A stretch of DNA of 43,867 bases from Rhodospirillaceae bacterium. Its GTDB lineage: Bacteria; Pseudomonadota; Alphaproteobacteria; Rhodospirillales; Rhodospirillaceae. The stretch is taken from positions 1 to 43,867 of the forward strand of contig SHWP01000029.1 of assembly GCA_009693785.1 (NCBI GenBank). Direction: 5' to 3'. Each line of letters opens with the position of its first letter. The first letter of the stretch is position 1. The notes under the pieces were generated by a model, which had not been told where the DNA came from, did not search any database, and saw only the letters and a program-made list of their open reading frames with translations. Positions 33,494 through 43,262 of this stretch are shown piece by piece. The position numbers and the translations under genes were made by a program.

Positions 33494-34531
33494 TCAATGG
33501 CGCGGCAAGAACCCCACCACCTCGTACACTTCTTTCAGCACGTCATTGGCGATGGCGTTGGCCTTCTCGGCGCCGCGCGCCAGCACCCGGTCGATTTCAG
33601 TCGGGTCGTTCATCAGCCGCTTCATTTCGGCATTGATGGGCCCCAGCACCGCCACGGCGGTTTCCGTCAGCTTGGTCTTGAAGGCCGAGAACTGCAGGCC
33701 GGTGATTTCCGCAAGCACCTCGGGCAAGGCGCGGTCCGTCAGGGCAGCGTAGATATTGATGAGGTTGGCTGCTTCGGGGCGGTCTTCGAATTCGGCTGGG
33801 GTTGTGGGTAGGGGCAGCGGATCGGTTTTTGCCTTTTGGAATTTCAGAGCAATCGCATCGCGGTCATCGGTCATGTTGATGCGCGAATAGTCTGACTCTT
33901 CGGACTTCGACATTTTCTTCAAGCCGTCACGCAGGCTCATCACGCGCATGCCGGGGCCGCGAATCACCGGCTCGGGTAACGGAAATACCGTTTTGCCGAA
34001 GTCGATGTTAAATTTTTGCGCGATATCGCGCGCCAGCTCCAAGTGTTGTTTCTGATCTTCGCCCACGGGCACATGCGTGGCTTTGTAGACCAGAATATCT
34101 GCCGCCATCAGATTGGGATAAACATACAACCCCACCGAAGCATTTTCGCGGTTCTTGCCGGCCTTGTCCTTGAACTGGGTCATGCGGTTGAGCCAGCCCA
34201 ACCGCGCCACGCAATTGAATACCCACGCCAACTGCGCGTGGGCAGGCACATGGCTTTGCACAAACAGGGCGTTGGCCACGGGATCGACGCCCGCAGCGAT
34301 CATGCCTGCGGCGACTTCACGCGTATTGCGGATGAGGTCCTTGGGGTCTTGCCACACCGTGATGGCATGCAGATCGACAATGCAGAACAGACACTCAAAG
34401 TCCTTCTGCAGCGCGACCCAATTGCGAATGGCGCCAAGATAGTTGCCGAGGTGAAGATTGCCCGTAGGCTGGATGCCGGACAGAATGCGCCCGGCCAAAG
34501 GCCTGAGCGGTGTGGACCCGCTGGTGGACAT
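33494..34531 (-). CDS. trpS: Tryptophanyl-tRNA synthetase
   Basis: A 345-aa class-I aminoacyl-tRNA synthetase. HIGH-type motif [16 protein letters not shown] and KMSKS motif [20 protein letters not shown] are both present. [19 protein letters not shown] is a TrpRS block. ATG 34531 is chosen because AAGGA lies 7 bases upstream; TTG 34546 would use that site as coding sequence. It follows murJ by 88 bases; glnD-murJ-trpS is a conserved alphaproteobacterial neighbourhood (from memory). The downstream LysR fragment lies 61 bases past its stop. Confidence 0.97.
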   Translation of the reverse strand: MSTSGSTPLRPLAGRILSGIQPTGNLHLGNYLGAIRNWVALQKDFECLFCIVDLHAITVWQDPKDLIRNTREVAAGMIAAGVDPVANALFVQSHVPAHAQLAWVFNCVARLGWLNRMTQFKDKAGKNRENASVGLYVYPNLMAADILVYKATHVPVGEDQKQHLELARDIAQKFNIDFGKTVFPLPEPVIRGPGMRVMSLRDGLKKMSKSEESDYSRINMTDDRDAIALKFQKAKTDPLPLPTTPAEFEDRPEAANLINIYAALTDRALPEVLAEITGLQFSAFKTKLTETAVAVLGPINAEMKRLMNDPTEIDRVLARGAEKANAIANDVLKEVYEVVGFLPRH

Positions 34532-34619
34532 GGTCGTGTCCTTCAATGTGCGGCGCGCGGCTGGACCCGGGCACCTGATTGGTCATGGGGCCGCTAGGTA
34601 ACGCGGTCGTGTCGCTTGG

Positions 34620-36197
34620 TCAAGCGCGCCTGCGAAGGCTGGTAAAGTCAGACATCGATGCAGCCCGCAATACAACGACCGCAACCAGGAACACCACGGC
34701 GCCCAGCACGATCAGGCTTGTGAGCGCGAGAACACGCAGGGATTCGGGCCCGGCGGCAGTGACGTCATCGCCAAATACTGGTGTTAAAGCAAGTACGGGC
34801 ACAAGAACCCGGCCAACTATTAGGGCTACGATCATGATGGCCGTGGCAGCCAACAGGCGCGGCAGGCGGTCAAGCAGCCGCGCATCGGGCGTGAAGTGGC
34901 CGCGACGGTAAAGCACAAAGCCAAGCAACCCGGCATTGAGCCAGCCTGAGATCGATGTGGAAAGCGCAATGCCAGCGTGACCTAAAATTCTCATCAGCAC
35001 GAGGCTCACGGCCACGTTGGCGATCAGGGCGAGTGCTGATATTTTCACAGGCATAAGTGTGTCCTGGCGGCTGAAAAAACCAGGCGTGAGCGCTTTGTTG
35101 AGCACGAAGGCCGGAAGCCCCAACGAGAACATCATCAATGCAGACGCCACCGCCTCGCGATCGGCGACCTGAAATGCGCCACGCTCAAACAGGGTCGCGG
35201 CAATGGGCCCAGCCAAAACGCAAATCCCTGCGGCAGCTGGGACCGTGAGCAACAAGCTGACTTCTATCGCGCGGTTTTGATTGGCCTGAGCAGCGTCGTT
35301 ATCGCCTGCTTGGATTTGGCGCGCGAGCAATGGCAGCAGCGCCACCCCCACCGCGACGCCCACCACGCCCAAAGGCAGCTGATTGACGCGGTCGGCGAAA
35401 TAAAGCCACGACACCGCGCCCACCGACACGAAGGTTGCAATGATGTTGTTGGCAAGAAGATTGAGCTGATAGATGCCGGCCCCGAATGCCACGGGCAGCA
35501 TGCGCCGCAGCAGGTCTTTTACTTCAGGCGTGAGGCGTGGGCGGCGGTAGGAGATGGCCATGCCAGCGCTGCGGCAATGATGGGCCAACCACAAGAACTG
35601 CAATAACCCCGAGGCCGACACGCCAATGGCCATGAACACGGCCGTGTCGGCCTTGAGCGGAATTGAGGCCAGTAGAAATGCAACAATGGTGAGGTTGAAC
35701 ACGATGGGCGTGGCGGCGGCGGCGGCAAAACGGCTGAGGGCATTGAGCACGCCCGACTGCAACGACACCAACGAAATGAAAAACAAATAGGGAAACGTCA
35801 GGCGCGCCAACTCAGCAGTGCGTTCCAGTTGGCCCGGGACATTGCCAAAGCCTGGCGCGATCACGCCAATGACCAAGGGCATGATGACAATCATGAGCGT
35901 GCAAAAGAGCGCAAGAATGGCCGCCAGCATGGAGGCAGCGTCATCGGCAAAATTCTTGGCCTGAGCGAGGCCATCGCGCTCGACCAACTTGGCGAAAATT
36001 GGCACGAACCCGGCTGAAAACGCCCCTTCAGCAAACAAGCGCCGGAACAGATTGGGAAACTGAAGGGCGACCAGGAAAGCATCGGCAGAGGCGCCCGCCC
36101 CCAAAAACGATGCGGTGAGGATGTCGCGTAAAAATCCAGTGATTCGCGACAGCAGCGTGAACGATCCGACGGTGGTAACGGCGCGCAACAAGGTCAT
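34620..36197 (-). CDS. murJ: Lipid II flippase MurJ (MviN)
   Basis: A 525-aa membrane protein with 13-14 predicted spans. The N-terminus TVGSFTLLSRITGFLRDILTASFLGAGASADAFLVALQFPNLFRRLFAEGAFSAGFVP contains the MviN signature. Later blocks include YQLNLLANNIIATFVSVGAVSWLYFADRVNQLPLG and TPGFFSRQDTLMPVKISA. It flips lipid II across the inner membrane for peptidoglycan synthesis. Start ATG 36197. A symmetric TA-module promoter lies about 90 bases upstream and might also drive murJ. Confidence 0.96.
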   Translation of the reverse strand: MTLLRAVTTVGSFTLLSRITGFLRDILTASFLGAGASADAFLVALQFPNLFRRLFAEGAFSAGFVPIFAKLVERDGLAQAKNFADDAASMLAAILALFCTLMIVIMPLVIGVIAPGFGNVPGQLERTAELARLTFPYLFFISLVSLQSGVLNALSRFAAAAATPIVFNLTIVAFLLASIPLKADTAVFMAIGVSASGLLQFLWLAHHCRSAGMAISYRRPRLTPEVKDLLRRMLPVAFGAGIYQLNLLANNIIATFVSVGAVSWLYFADRVNQLPLGVVGVAVGVALLPLLARQIQAGDNDAAQANQNRAIEVSLLLTVPAAAGICVLAGPIAATLFERGAFQVADREAVASALMMFSLGLPAFVLNKALTPGFFSRQDTLMPVKISALALIANVAVSLVLMRILGHAGIALSTSISGWLNAGLLGFVLYRRGHFTPDARLLDRLPRLLAATAIMIVALIVGRVLVPVLALTPVFGDDVTAAGPESLRVLALTSLIVLGAVVFLVAVVVLRAASMSDFTSLRRRA

Positions 36198-36283
36198 GGA
36201 CAGGGTTTAGCCTATATCGGCCAAGAGGTGAATCCATGGCAGACGACAGACGCCACCTGGCCAGCCGTGGGATTGGCTGGCGA

Positions 36284-36312
36284 TTGTATTATACGTATTT
36301 GATACGTATAAT
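36284..36312 (+). promoter_or_regulatory. Promoter of the MazEF-type operon
   Basis: TTGTAT (36284-36289), 17 bases, TATAAT (36307-36312, perfect -10). The predicted start falls at 36318-36320, on the antitoxin ATG, so a leaderless transcript is expected. Because of the palindrome, TATAAT also occurs on the minus strand (36293-36288) facing murJ. Confidence 0.7.
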
Positions 36313-36315
36313 ACA
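36285..36315. promoter_or_regulatory. Perfect 13-bp inverted-repeat operator of the TA module
   Basis: TGTATTATACGTA - TTTGA - TACGTATAATACA: both 13-base arms pair without mismatch. It covers the spacer and -10 box and ends 3 bases before the antitoxin start, the expected autoregulation site for the antitoxin or TA complex. The site is seen; the binding protein is inferred. Confidence 0.8.
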
Positions 36316-36318
36316 CGT

Positions 36319-36552
36319 ATGAAAGCCAAAAAATTGACTATCACCGTCTCAGCCGAGGTTTATCGCGGCCTCAAACGCAAGGTCGGGCCTGGAAATATCA
36401 GCAGATTTCTTGACCGCCTGGCGCGGCCCTATGTGGTCGATAATGCGCTAGAGGCATCGTATCGCGAGATGGCTGCCGATGGATTGCGCGAAGCCGAGGC
36501 GGTTGAGTGGGCCGAGGGATTGGCCGGCGAAACACTTAGGGACAGCACCTAA
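36319..36552 (+). CDS. Antitoxin of a MazEF/PemIK-type module
   Basis: A 77-aa protein. It starts MKAKKLTITVSAEVYRGLKRKVGPGNISRFLDRLARPYV, a ribbon-helix-helix-like beginning (KLTITVSAEVYRGL), with an acidic C-terminal part (REAEAVEWAEGL) suited to wrapping the toxin. The family name is uncertain, but order, size and the adjacent MazF support antitoxin function. The palindrome directly upstream is its likely operator. The stop is 2 bases before the toxin ATG. No Shine-Dalgarno; leaderless start predicted. Confidence 0.85.
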   Translation: MKAKKLTITVSAEVYRGLKRKVGPGNISRFLDRLARPYVVDNALEASYREMAADGLREAEAVEWAEGLAGETLRDST

Positions 36553-36554
36553 TC

Positions 36555-36878
36555 ATGCGCCGGGGCGAGGTGTGGTGGGTGTCGTTCCCAGCCGCCATGG
36601 GTGGCGAAATTCGCAAGAACCGCCCAGTGATTATTGTCAGCAACGATATGGCCAACCGCCACCTCAGCCGGGTGCAAGTCATACCCTTGACCAGCAATGT
36701 CACCAAAGTATTCCCAAGCGAAGCCCTGGTGAAAATTGGCGATCAAGTTTCCAAGGCCCTGGCCGACCAAATCGCCACCGTGGCCAAAGAACGATTACAA
36801 AAGCCCGCGGGTCATATCACGGGCGATGAGATGGCCGACATCGAGCGCGCAATGCGCATTCAGCTGGGGTTGGGCTAG
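36555..36878 (+). CDS. PemK/MazF-family mRNA interferase toxin
   Basis: A 107-aa toxin. MRRGEVWWVSFPAAMGGEIRKNRPVIIVSNDMANR is the MazF/PemK start, with the catalytic-type Arg in KNRPVIIVSND. Then VQVIPLTSNVTKVFPSEALV and SKALADQIATVAKERL follow. The family cleaves specific RNA sequences. Directly coupled to the antitoxin gene. The stop codon at 36876-36878 shares its TAG with the first base block of the following repeat (TAGAGC). Length and motifs are complete. Confidence 0.93.
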   Translation: MRRGEVWWVSFPAAMGGEIRKNRPVIIVSNDMANRHLSRVQVIPLTSNVTKVFPSEALVKIGDQVSKALADQIATVAKERLQKPAGHITGDEMADIERAMRIQLGLG

Positions 36879-36974
36879 AGCAAGCCGCATAAATTCGGAA
36901 TCGAGCGGCTCGCTCTATCTATTTGTTGGCGCATCGTGCCGAAAACCGGAAGTCCACTTTTCGGCACGATGCGC
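36876..36974. repeat. Composite intergenic hairpin repeat, copy 2
   Basis: First arm pair TAGAGCAAGCCGC (36876-36888) with GCGGCTCGCTCTA (36905-36917, one mismatch). Then GTTGGC leads into a perfect 17-bp stem at 36929-36945 / 36958-36974 with core GCATCGTGCCGAAAA, loop CCGGAAGTCCAC. Same family as copy 1. A well-known type of alphaproteobacterial repeat. Confidence 0.85.
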
Positions 36975-37078
36975 TAGAGCAAGCAGCGTTAAGTTAGGAT
37001 CGGGCTGCTTGCACTAAGTTGTTGTTTGGTCGCGTCGTTTATGCGGAAAACCGGCGTCCACTTTTCCGCACGACGCCA
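36975..37078. repeat. Composite intergenic hairpin repeat, copy 3
   Basis: It repeats the layout of copy 2 directly after it: TAGAGCAAGCAGC (36975-36987) with GCTGCTTGCACTA (37004-37016), then GCGTCG ... TGCGGAAAA / TTTTCCGCA ... CGACGC (37032-37076). It has diverged from copy 2 by paired, stem-preserving changes (GCATCG to GCGTCG, TGCCG to TGCGG). Ends 4 bases before the glnD stop. Confidence 0.85.
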
Positions 37079-37081
37079 TAG

Positions 37082-39874
37082 CTATTCCGCCGCGCTGGCT
37101 GTTGGCGCCTCGCGGCGGATGGGCGCTTGCACCGACATATCGGCGGCAGCCATGCCAATCGTCTTGCCCAGGGACTCGCGGATTTGGCGCAGCTTGGATT
37201 CGTTTTCTACCTTCATCCCGAAAATATCCTTCACATAGAACACGTCGACCACGCGTTCCCCGTATGTCGAGATGTGGGCGGAGGCGATTTGCAGGCCTAA
37301 GTCCGTCAGGGTCTTGGTGACGTCAAACAAAAACCCCGGCCGGTCGTGACCATTAATCTCGATCACGCTGCAAACCTTCGAGGCGGTGTTGTCGACAAAC
37401 ACGCGCGGCGGCACTTCCATGGCCTTGGCGCGGGTTGGCACGCGGAGCACCGCGGTGCGCTCGAGTTCCTGATTAAGCCTAATACGCCCCTCGAGCGCCA
37501 TGACGACGCGGGCCTTGATGCGCTCGAGCCTTGCGTCTTGAACGATCAGCTCGCCGTCGTAGTCTTGGAAATAAAATGTATCGAGCGCCATGCCGTTCGA
37601 GAGCGTGAGAATTTTTGCATCCACAATCGACACGCCCGACAGCGCCAAGGCGCCTGCGATTTTTGCAAACAGACCGGGGTGATCGGGCGTATAAATCAGC
37701 ATCGAGGTCACCGCGCGCTTGTCCTCGACGGCGAAGGAAATCGCGATGTTCTCGCGCTTTTCCACGGCGGCGCGAATAAAGCGCGCATGACGCTCTTGGG
37801 TCGCTGTGTCATAGGCAAGCCAATAGGCCGGTGAGGCCGAGGCGACGACACGCTCGCGCATGGCCTCGGGCCAATCCGACAGCCGCGCCATCAAGGCCTG
37901 TTGGCTTGCCGCCACGCGGGCATCGCGGCTGACGGTGTTTTGTGCGCCCGACATGTGTTCATCGGCGCGGTGGAACAGTTCACGCAGCAGCGTCGCATTC
38001 CAATTGTTCCATACATTGGGGCCCACCGCGCGAATATCGGCACAGGTCAGGACCAAAAGAAGGCGCAGGCGTTCGGGCGATTGAACGGCTTCGGTGAAGC
38101 GCGCGATGGTTTGCGGATCATCAAGGTCGCGCTTGAAGGCCGTGTTGCTCATCAGCAAATGGTGGCGCACCAGCCAACTAACCGATTCGGTTTCTTCCGC
38201 GCTCAGCCCTAACCGCGGGCAGAGAACGAGCGCGATGTCTGCGCCAAGGTCGGAGTGATCGCCGCCGCGGCCCTTGGCGATGTCATGCAGCATGACCGCC
38301 ATATAAAGCGCCCGGCGCGATTGCACCTTGTGAATCACTTCCGATGCAATGGGCAATTCTTCGATGAGCCGGCCACGCTCGATACGGTTGAGAATACCGA
38401 TGGCGCGGATGGTATGCTCGTCGGTCGTATAGACGTGGTACATGTCGTACTGCATTTGCGCCACAACACGCGCGAAGTCGGGGACAAAGCGCCCGAAAAC
38501 CCCCGCTTCACTCATCAAGCGCAAAATCGCCTCGCTGCCTTTGGGTTCAGTGAGGATGTCCATGAACACGGCATTGGCCGCCGCGTCATCGCGCAGGGCC
38601 GCCACGCGTTTAGCTTGGCGGGCAATCACGCGCAATGCGTTGGGTTGAAAATCAAGCTTGTGACTTTGCGCCACGCGGAAAATCCGCAACAGCTTCAGCG
38701 GAGTTTTTTCAACTTCCGTCTCGGTCAATGCAATGCGCCCGCCATCGACGACAAACCCATCGACCGAGCGGCGGCGCAACGCTGTTGGTAAACGCAGCAA
38801 GGGTTTGCGGCGGCCCTTCTCTTCCAACATAGTAATAAAGACGCGCGTGAGATCGCCCACATCGCGCGCGATCAAAAAGTAATGACGCATGAAGCGCTCG
38901 GTGGCGGTGGACCCGGCGCGGTCGGAATAGTTCATCTTCTTGGCGATTTCACGCTGGAGGTCGAATGTCAGGCGGTTGTCGGGGCGGCCACTGAGGAAAT
39001 GGAGATGGCAGCGCACGGTGTTGAGAAAATCGTGCGATTTTGCAAACCGCGAGGCGGCTTCATCATCAATCAATCCCATGTCGGCCAAGCGGCGGACATC
39101 GGAGACGCCGTACAAATATTTCGCGATCCAATACAGCGTGTGCAAATCGCGCAGTCCGCCCTTATCGTCCTTTACGTTCGGCTCTAGCCGGTAGCGTGAA
39201 TCGCCGGTTTTTTCGTGGCGGGCATCGCGCTCGGCAAGCTTGGCTTGCACGAATTGTGCGGCCGAGCCCTCGACGATCTCTTTTTGAAACCGCGTTTTCA
39301 ACTCGGCGGCCAAATCTTGATCGCCCCAAATCCAGCGCGCATCCAGTAACGAGGTGCGCACGGTCATGTCGGCCTTGGCATGCAACATATTTTCGTCGAT
39401 GGAGCGCACGGCTTGGCCAACCTTGAGGCCCAAGTCCCACAACGAGTAGAGAATAAATTCGACCAGTTGTTCGGAAAACGGCGTTTCCTTGTAGGGCAGC
39501 AGAAACAGTAAATCGATGTCCGATAGCGGCGCCAGTTCGCCGCGGCCATAGCCGCCAATCGCCAGCACAGAAATGCGCTCGCCCGTGGTGGGTACGCCGC
39601 GGCGGATCAAGTGTTCGATGGCGTGATCGAACAGCACGCGAATGATCTGATCCATTAAGAATGAACGGGCGGCTACGCAATCACCGCCAGAATGCCGGGA
39701 CGTTTCCAGGCGGCGGCGGATCTCGTCGTCACCGGATTTCAAGACATGCTTAAGTGTATCAAGGAAGCGTGTGCGGCGATCGGAATCCGAGCCATCGCTT
39801 TCCGCGATCTCATCCAGCGTCGCAGCTAAATGACGGCGATCGATAATCTCGCGTGGTCTAAGGATGGTTCGCAT
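37082..39874 (-). CDS. glnD: PII uridylyltransferase / uridylyl-removing enzyme
   Basis: A 930-aa nitrogen sensor that uridylylates and deuridylylates PII proteins. The nucleotidyltransferase motif GGYGRGELAPLSDIDLLF has its Asp pair at about 119 and 121. An HD hydrolase domain lies around 529 (VMLHDIAKGRGGDHSDLGAD). Two C-terminal ACT domains bind glutamine: MLIYTPDHPGLFAKIAGALAL near 735 and IEINGHDRPGFLFDVTKTLTDL near 850. Typical length and order. Start ATG 39874 without a clear ribosome site. It follows mutS and a small membrane gene on the same strand. Confidence 0.97.
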   Translation of the reverse strand: MRTILRPREIIDRRHLAATLDEIAESDGSDSDRRTRFLDTLKHVLKSGDDEIRRRLETSRHSGGDCVAARSFLMDQIIRVLFDHAIEHLIRRGVPTTGERISVLAIGGYGRGELAPLSDIDLLFLLPYKETPFSEQLVEFILYSLWDLGLKVGQAVRSIDENMLHAKADMTVRTSLLDARWIWGDQDLAAELKTRFQKEIVEGSAAQFVQAKLAERDARHEKTGDSRYRLEPNVKDDKGGLRDLHTLYWIAKYLYGVSDVRRLADMGLIDDEAASRFAKSHDFLNTVRCHLHFLSGRPDNRLTFDLQREIAKKMNYSDRAGSTATERFMRHYFLIARDVGDLTRVFITMLEEKGRRKPLLRLPTALRRRSVDGFVVDGGRIALTETEVEKTPLKLLRIFRVAQSHKLDFQPNALRVIARQAKRVAALRDDAAANAVFMDILTEPKGSEAILRLMSEAGVFGRFVPDFARVVAQMQYDMYHVYTTDEHTIRAIGILNRIERGRLIEELPIASEVIHKVQSRRALYMAVMLHDIAKGRGGDHSDLGADIALVLCPRLGLSAEETESVSWLVRHHLLMSNTAFKRDLDDPQTIARFTEAVQSPERLRLLLVLTCADIRAVGPNVWNNWNATLLRELFHRADEHMSGAQNTVSRDARVAASQQALMARLSDWPEAMRERVVASASPAYWLAYDTATQERHARFIRAAVEKRENIAISFAVEDKRAVTSMLIYTPDHPGLFAKIAGALALSGVSIVDAKILTLSNGMALDTFYFQDYDGELIVQDARLERIKARVVMALEGRIRLNQELERTAVLRVPTRAKAMEVPPRVFVDNTASKVCSVIEINGHDRPGFLFDVTKTLTDLGLQIASAHISTYGERVVDVFYVKDIFGMKVENESKLRQIRESLGKTIGMAAADMSVQAPIRREAPTASAAE

Positions 39875-39905
39875 TAAAATTACGAAAATAGCCGCAGCAT
39901 TTCAT

Positions 39906-40301
39906 TTATCGCAGCCGCACGCCTTGCTCGCGTGCGTCTTTGTCGGGCACCTTGATGACGCGTTCGGTTTGTTTTTGCGGTATGACCGGCAGCTTGCGCT
40001 CACCGCTTTGGTTGGCCATGGCGGTCAGACCCGCCATGGTGCCTTCCATGGCAAAGCGCGATTTGACCCGCGCGCTGATCACAGCTTGCAGTTCGAGCGT
40101 TTTGGCTTGGCCCACGAACAGCAGCGCGATCAAGAACGCGCCGATGGCGCTAGCGAAAGCGAGGACCTCGTTGATCCACTCATAGCCCGAGAAGGCCAGC
40201 AGCAGCGCCACCACCGAGCCGATCATGCAGACAATACCCATCCACAATTGAATGCGGGCGAGGGCTGGAATATCGGGCTTATCGGGATCAACCTCGAACA
40301 T
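39906..40301 (-). CDS. Small two-span membrane protein of unknown function
   Basis: A 131-aa protein. Two membrane segments lie at about 20-42 (MGIVCMIGSVVALLLAFSG) and 45-65 (VLAFASAIGAFLIALLFVG), followed by a basic, soluble C-terminus (KSRFAMEGTMAGLTAMANQ ... KVPDKDAREQGVRLR). No family recognised. It sits between mutS and glnD, 31 bases before glnD, with gaps small enough for one transcript. Codon use looks like its neighbours, so it is probably real. Confidence 0.72.
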   Translation of the reverse strand: MFEVDPDKPDIPALARIQLWMGIVCMIGSVVALLLAFSGYEWINEVLAFASAIGAFLIALLFVGQAKTLELQAVISARVKSRFAMEGTMAGLTAMANQSGERKLPVIPQKQTERVIKVPDKDAREQGVRLR

Positions 40302-40377
40302 AATGGGCCTCCAATGGCCGGGGCACGCCGCCGCAGCGGGCGATGAGCTTTATGTAAGTATATCAGATCAAACCGCA

Positions 40378-43125
40378 CTAGGCCTTGAGCATGGCCTTAA
40401 GGCGGTAAAGCATCTCGTGCGCCTCACGCGGGCTGAAATCATCGGGATTCAGGGCGCGCAAGGCCTCGTCCAGGGGCGATGGCCCGGCGGTTTGGGCATG
40501 ACGCCCCGAGACCGGGCGCTGGGCGGCCGCAAATAAGGGCAGGTCTGCCGCCATGCGCTTGGACGACCCGGCTTGTTCGCTTTTCTCAAGGTTATCAAGC
40601 ACTTCCTCGGCTCTGGCGACGACTGCGCCGGGCATACCGGCCAATTGGGCGACATGAATGCCATAGGAGCGGTCCGCAGCACCCGGCCCGATTTCGTGCA
40701 GGAACACCACCTCGCCCTGCCATTCGCGCACCTTCATGGTGTGGGGGGCCAGATCCGCCAGTCGCCCGGCCAGGGCTGTGAGTTCATGATAGTGCGTGGC
40801 AAACAACGCCCGGGTTTTGTTGATGTCGTGCAGATGTTCCAACGTCGCCCAGGCGATGGAGAGGCCATCATAGGTGGCCGTGCCGCGTCCGATTTCATCC
40901 AAGATCACAAACGAGCGGGCGGTGGCTTGATTGAGAATGGCGGCAGTCTCGATCATCTCAATCATGAACGTCGAGCGCCCGCGCGCGAGATCATCGGCAG
41001 CCCCCACGCGTGAAAACAATTTATCCACCACGCCGATGTGCGCCGATGTGGCGGGCACATAACACCCAGCCTGGGCCATGATGGTGATCAGCGCATTCTG
41101 ACGCAGGAAGGTGCTTTTGCCCGCCATGTTGGGGCCGGTGACCAGCCACAACCGGCCCGCGCGATGGTCGTGCTTCGAGCCTAAATCACAATCGTTGGCG
41201 ACGAATGACGAACCGGCATTGGTTTGCAATGCAGCTTCAACGACCGGATGACGCCCGCCCCCGATTTGGAATGCCAAGCTATCGTCCACGACGGGGCGTG
41301 AAAAATTTCTCTCTGCCGTCAATTGCGCAAGTGCTGCCGCTACATCGAGGGCCGCCAACGCCGACCCGGCAAGGGCAATTTTTTCTGCGTTGGCTAAAAC
41401 ATCAGCGATGAGTGTTTCAAAAATAGCCAGCTCCAGCGCCAGCGCTTTGTCGGCTGCCGAGCGAATGCGGTCTTCCAGTTCCGACAATTCCACCGTGGCA
41501 AAGCGCATGACGTTGGCCAACGTTTGGCGGTGAATGAATTTGGTTTTGTCGCCAACATTGGCTCGTGAGTCTTCAATCAGCTTTTCGCCGTGTTTGGCCG
41601 ATAGCTCGATGTAGTAACCAAGGACATTGTTGTAGCGGATTTTGAGGCTGTTAATGCCCGTGACCTCGGCATAAGTGGCTTGCAGCCCAGCGATCAGTTT
41701 GCGGCTGTCATCGCGCATCAAACGCAACTGATCGAGCTCGGCTGAATAACCTGCCGCAACAAACCCGCCATCGCGGGCGAGCAACGGAAGCTCTGGGGAT
41801 AGTGCCGTTGAGAGTTTGCCCACCAGGCCCGCGTGATCGCCAAGGTTTTGTAGGGCCTGGGTGATGGGGGCTGCGGGCGGCAGTAATGACGCTTGGGTAC
41901 GCGCCACGGTATAGCGCAAACCGGGCGCAGGGCCCAAGGCATCGCGCAGGGCGGCAAGATCGCGCGGACCGCCACGCCCCAGCGCGATGCGCGACAAGGC
42001 GCGCTCGATATCGGGGCAGGCCCTCAAGGTATCGCGCACCTGTTCGCGTGTGGCCGAGGCCGCCACAAAAAATGCAATGGCATCAAGCCGGGCGGTAATG
42101 GCCTTGGGATCGGTCAAGGGGGCGGATAATCGCTGTGCCAGCGCGCGGGCACCCGCTGCGGTAATGGTCAGATCAATCGTTGCCAGCAAACTGCCGCGCC
42201 GTTCGCCCGCTAAGGTTTGAGTGAGTTCTAGGTTGCGCCGCGTGGCGGCATCAATCTCAAGGCTTGCCCCGCCGGTGTGATGCCTGAGTGGTGCGATGCG
42301 GGGCAATTTTCCTTTTTGGGTGAGTTCGACATAATCAACCAGCGCGCCTGCGGCGGCCACCTCGGCGCGGCTAAACGAGCCAAAGGCATCGAGCGTGTTG
42401 ACTCCATAAAGTTTATGTAGGCGCGCGCGAGCGTTTTCTGAATCAAAGCGCGGCGAGGGCAGGATTGTGAGCGAGTCTTTCCACGACTCAAGCTGTGATT
42501 TCACATCAGCTTGGTCCATCATGCGATCAGAGATCACAATCTCGCTGGGCATGACGCGGCCCAAGGCAGCCGCTAGCCCGTCGGCCGCCACGGCCTCGAC
42601 CTGAATGTCGCCCACGGAAATGTCGATCCAGGCAAGCCCAACCTGGTCGTTCGAGTCTGCACGCACCTGGGCGATGGCGGCGAGATAATTATTGGCGCGG
42701 GCATCGAGCAGTGTGTCTTCGGTGAGCGTGCCGGGCGTGATCAGCCGCACGACATCGCGTTTGACCACCGCCTTGTAGCCGCGTTTTTTGGCCTCGGCGG
42801 GATCTTCAAGTTGTTCGCAGACCGCGACCTTAAAGCCTTTGCGAATCAGCCGGGCCAGATAGTTTTCGTGGCTGTGAACCGGCACCCCGCACATGGGAAT
42901 ATCATCGCCGTTGTGCTTGCCGCGTTTGGTGAGCGCGATATCAAGCGCGGCGGCAGCCTTTACTGCATCGTCAAAGAACAGTTCGTAAAAATCACCCATG
43001 CGGTAGAACAGCAAGGCTTCGGGATGGGCCGCTTTGACGCTGTGATACTGCGCCATGAGCGGCGTTACGCCATCGGGCGCGGCGGCGGTAACCTGACTGT
43101 CATCGGTGGGGCGGGAATGGTTCAT
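40378..43125 (-). CDS. mutS: DNA mismatch repair protein MutS
   Basis: A 915-aa mismatch-recognition ATPase. The N-terminal mismatch-binding domain has the Phe-x-Glu wedge in [14 protein letters not shown] (about 45). The connector, lever and clamp domains follow ([17 protein letters not shown] near 495). The ATPase has Walker [15 protein letters not shown] near 663, [15 protein letters not shown] and Walker [23 protein letters not shown]. Slightly longer than the E. coli protein, normal for the class. Start ATG 43125 with GGGA upstream. Divergent from the malic enzyme gene, another common alphaproteobacterial pairing. Confidence 0.97.
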   Translation of the reverse strand: MNHSRPTDDSQVTAAAPDGVTPLMAQYHSVKAAHPEALLFYRMGDFYELFFDDAVKAAAALDIALTKRGKHNGDDIPMCGVPVHSHENYLARLIRKGFKVAVCEQLEDPAEAKKRGYKAVVKRDVVRLITPGTLTEDTLLDARANNYLAAIAQVRADSNDQVGLAWIDISVGDIQVEAVAADGLAAALGRVMPSEIVISDRMMDQADVKSQLESWKDSLTILPSPRFDSENARARLHKLYGVNTLDAFGSFSRAEVAAAGALVDYVELTQKGKLPRIAPLRHHTGGASLEIDAATRRNLELTQTLAGERRGSLLATIDLTITAAGARALAQRLSAPLTDPKAITARLDAIAFFVAASATREQVRDTLRACPDIERALSRIALGRGGPRDLAALRDALGPAPGLRYTVARTQASLLPPAAPITQALQNLGDHAGLVGKLSTALSPELPLLARDGGFVAAGYSAELDQLRLMRDDSRKLIAGLQATYAEVTGINSLKIRYNNVLGYYIELSAKHGEKLIEDSRANVGDKTKFIHRQTLANVMRFATVELSELEDRIRSAADKALALELAIFETLIADVLANAEKIALAGSALAALDVAAALAQLTAERNFSRPVVDDSLAFQIGGGRHPVVEAALQTNAGSSFVANDCDLGSKHDHRAGRLWLVTGPNMAGKSTFLRQNALITIMAQAGCYVPATSAHIGVVDKLFSRVGAADDLARGRSTFMIEMIETAAILNQATARSFVILDEIGRGTATYDGLSIAWATLEHLHDINKTRALFATHYHELTALAGRLADLAPHTMKVREWQGEVVFLHEIGPGAADRSYGIHVAQLAGMPGAVVARAEEVLDNLEKSEQAGSSKRMAADLPLFAAAQRPVSGRHAQTAGPSPLDEALRALNPDDFSPREAHEMLYRLKAMLKA

Positions 43126-43262
43126 GGCGTTCCCGTTCTATACCACGGCCTTTTGTACGAAATGACAGTGTTGTCATGGCCTTTCGCCATGACCCAGCCA
43201 TTGCATCAAAGCCCAGGGCCCGCGCACAATATGGTCACTCTTGTTTCCCAGAGGGACGCCAG

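Noticed and set aside
36876-37078. Possible CRISPR array
   Set aside because: Only two long, imperfect, self-pairing units without spacers; they match an alphaproteobacterial hairpin repeat instead.
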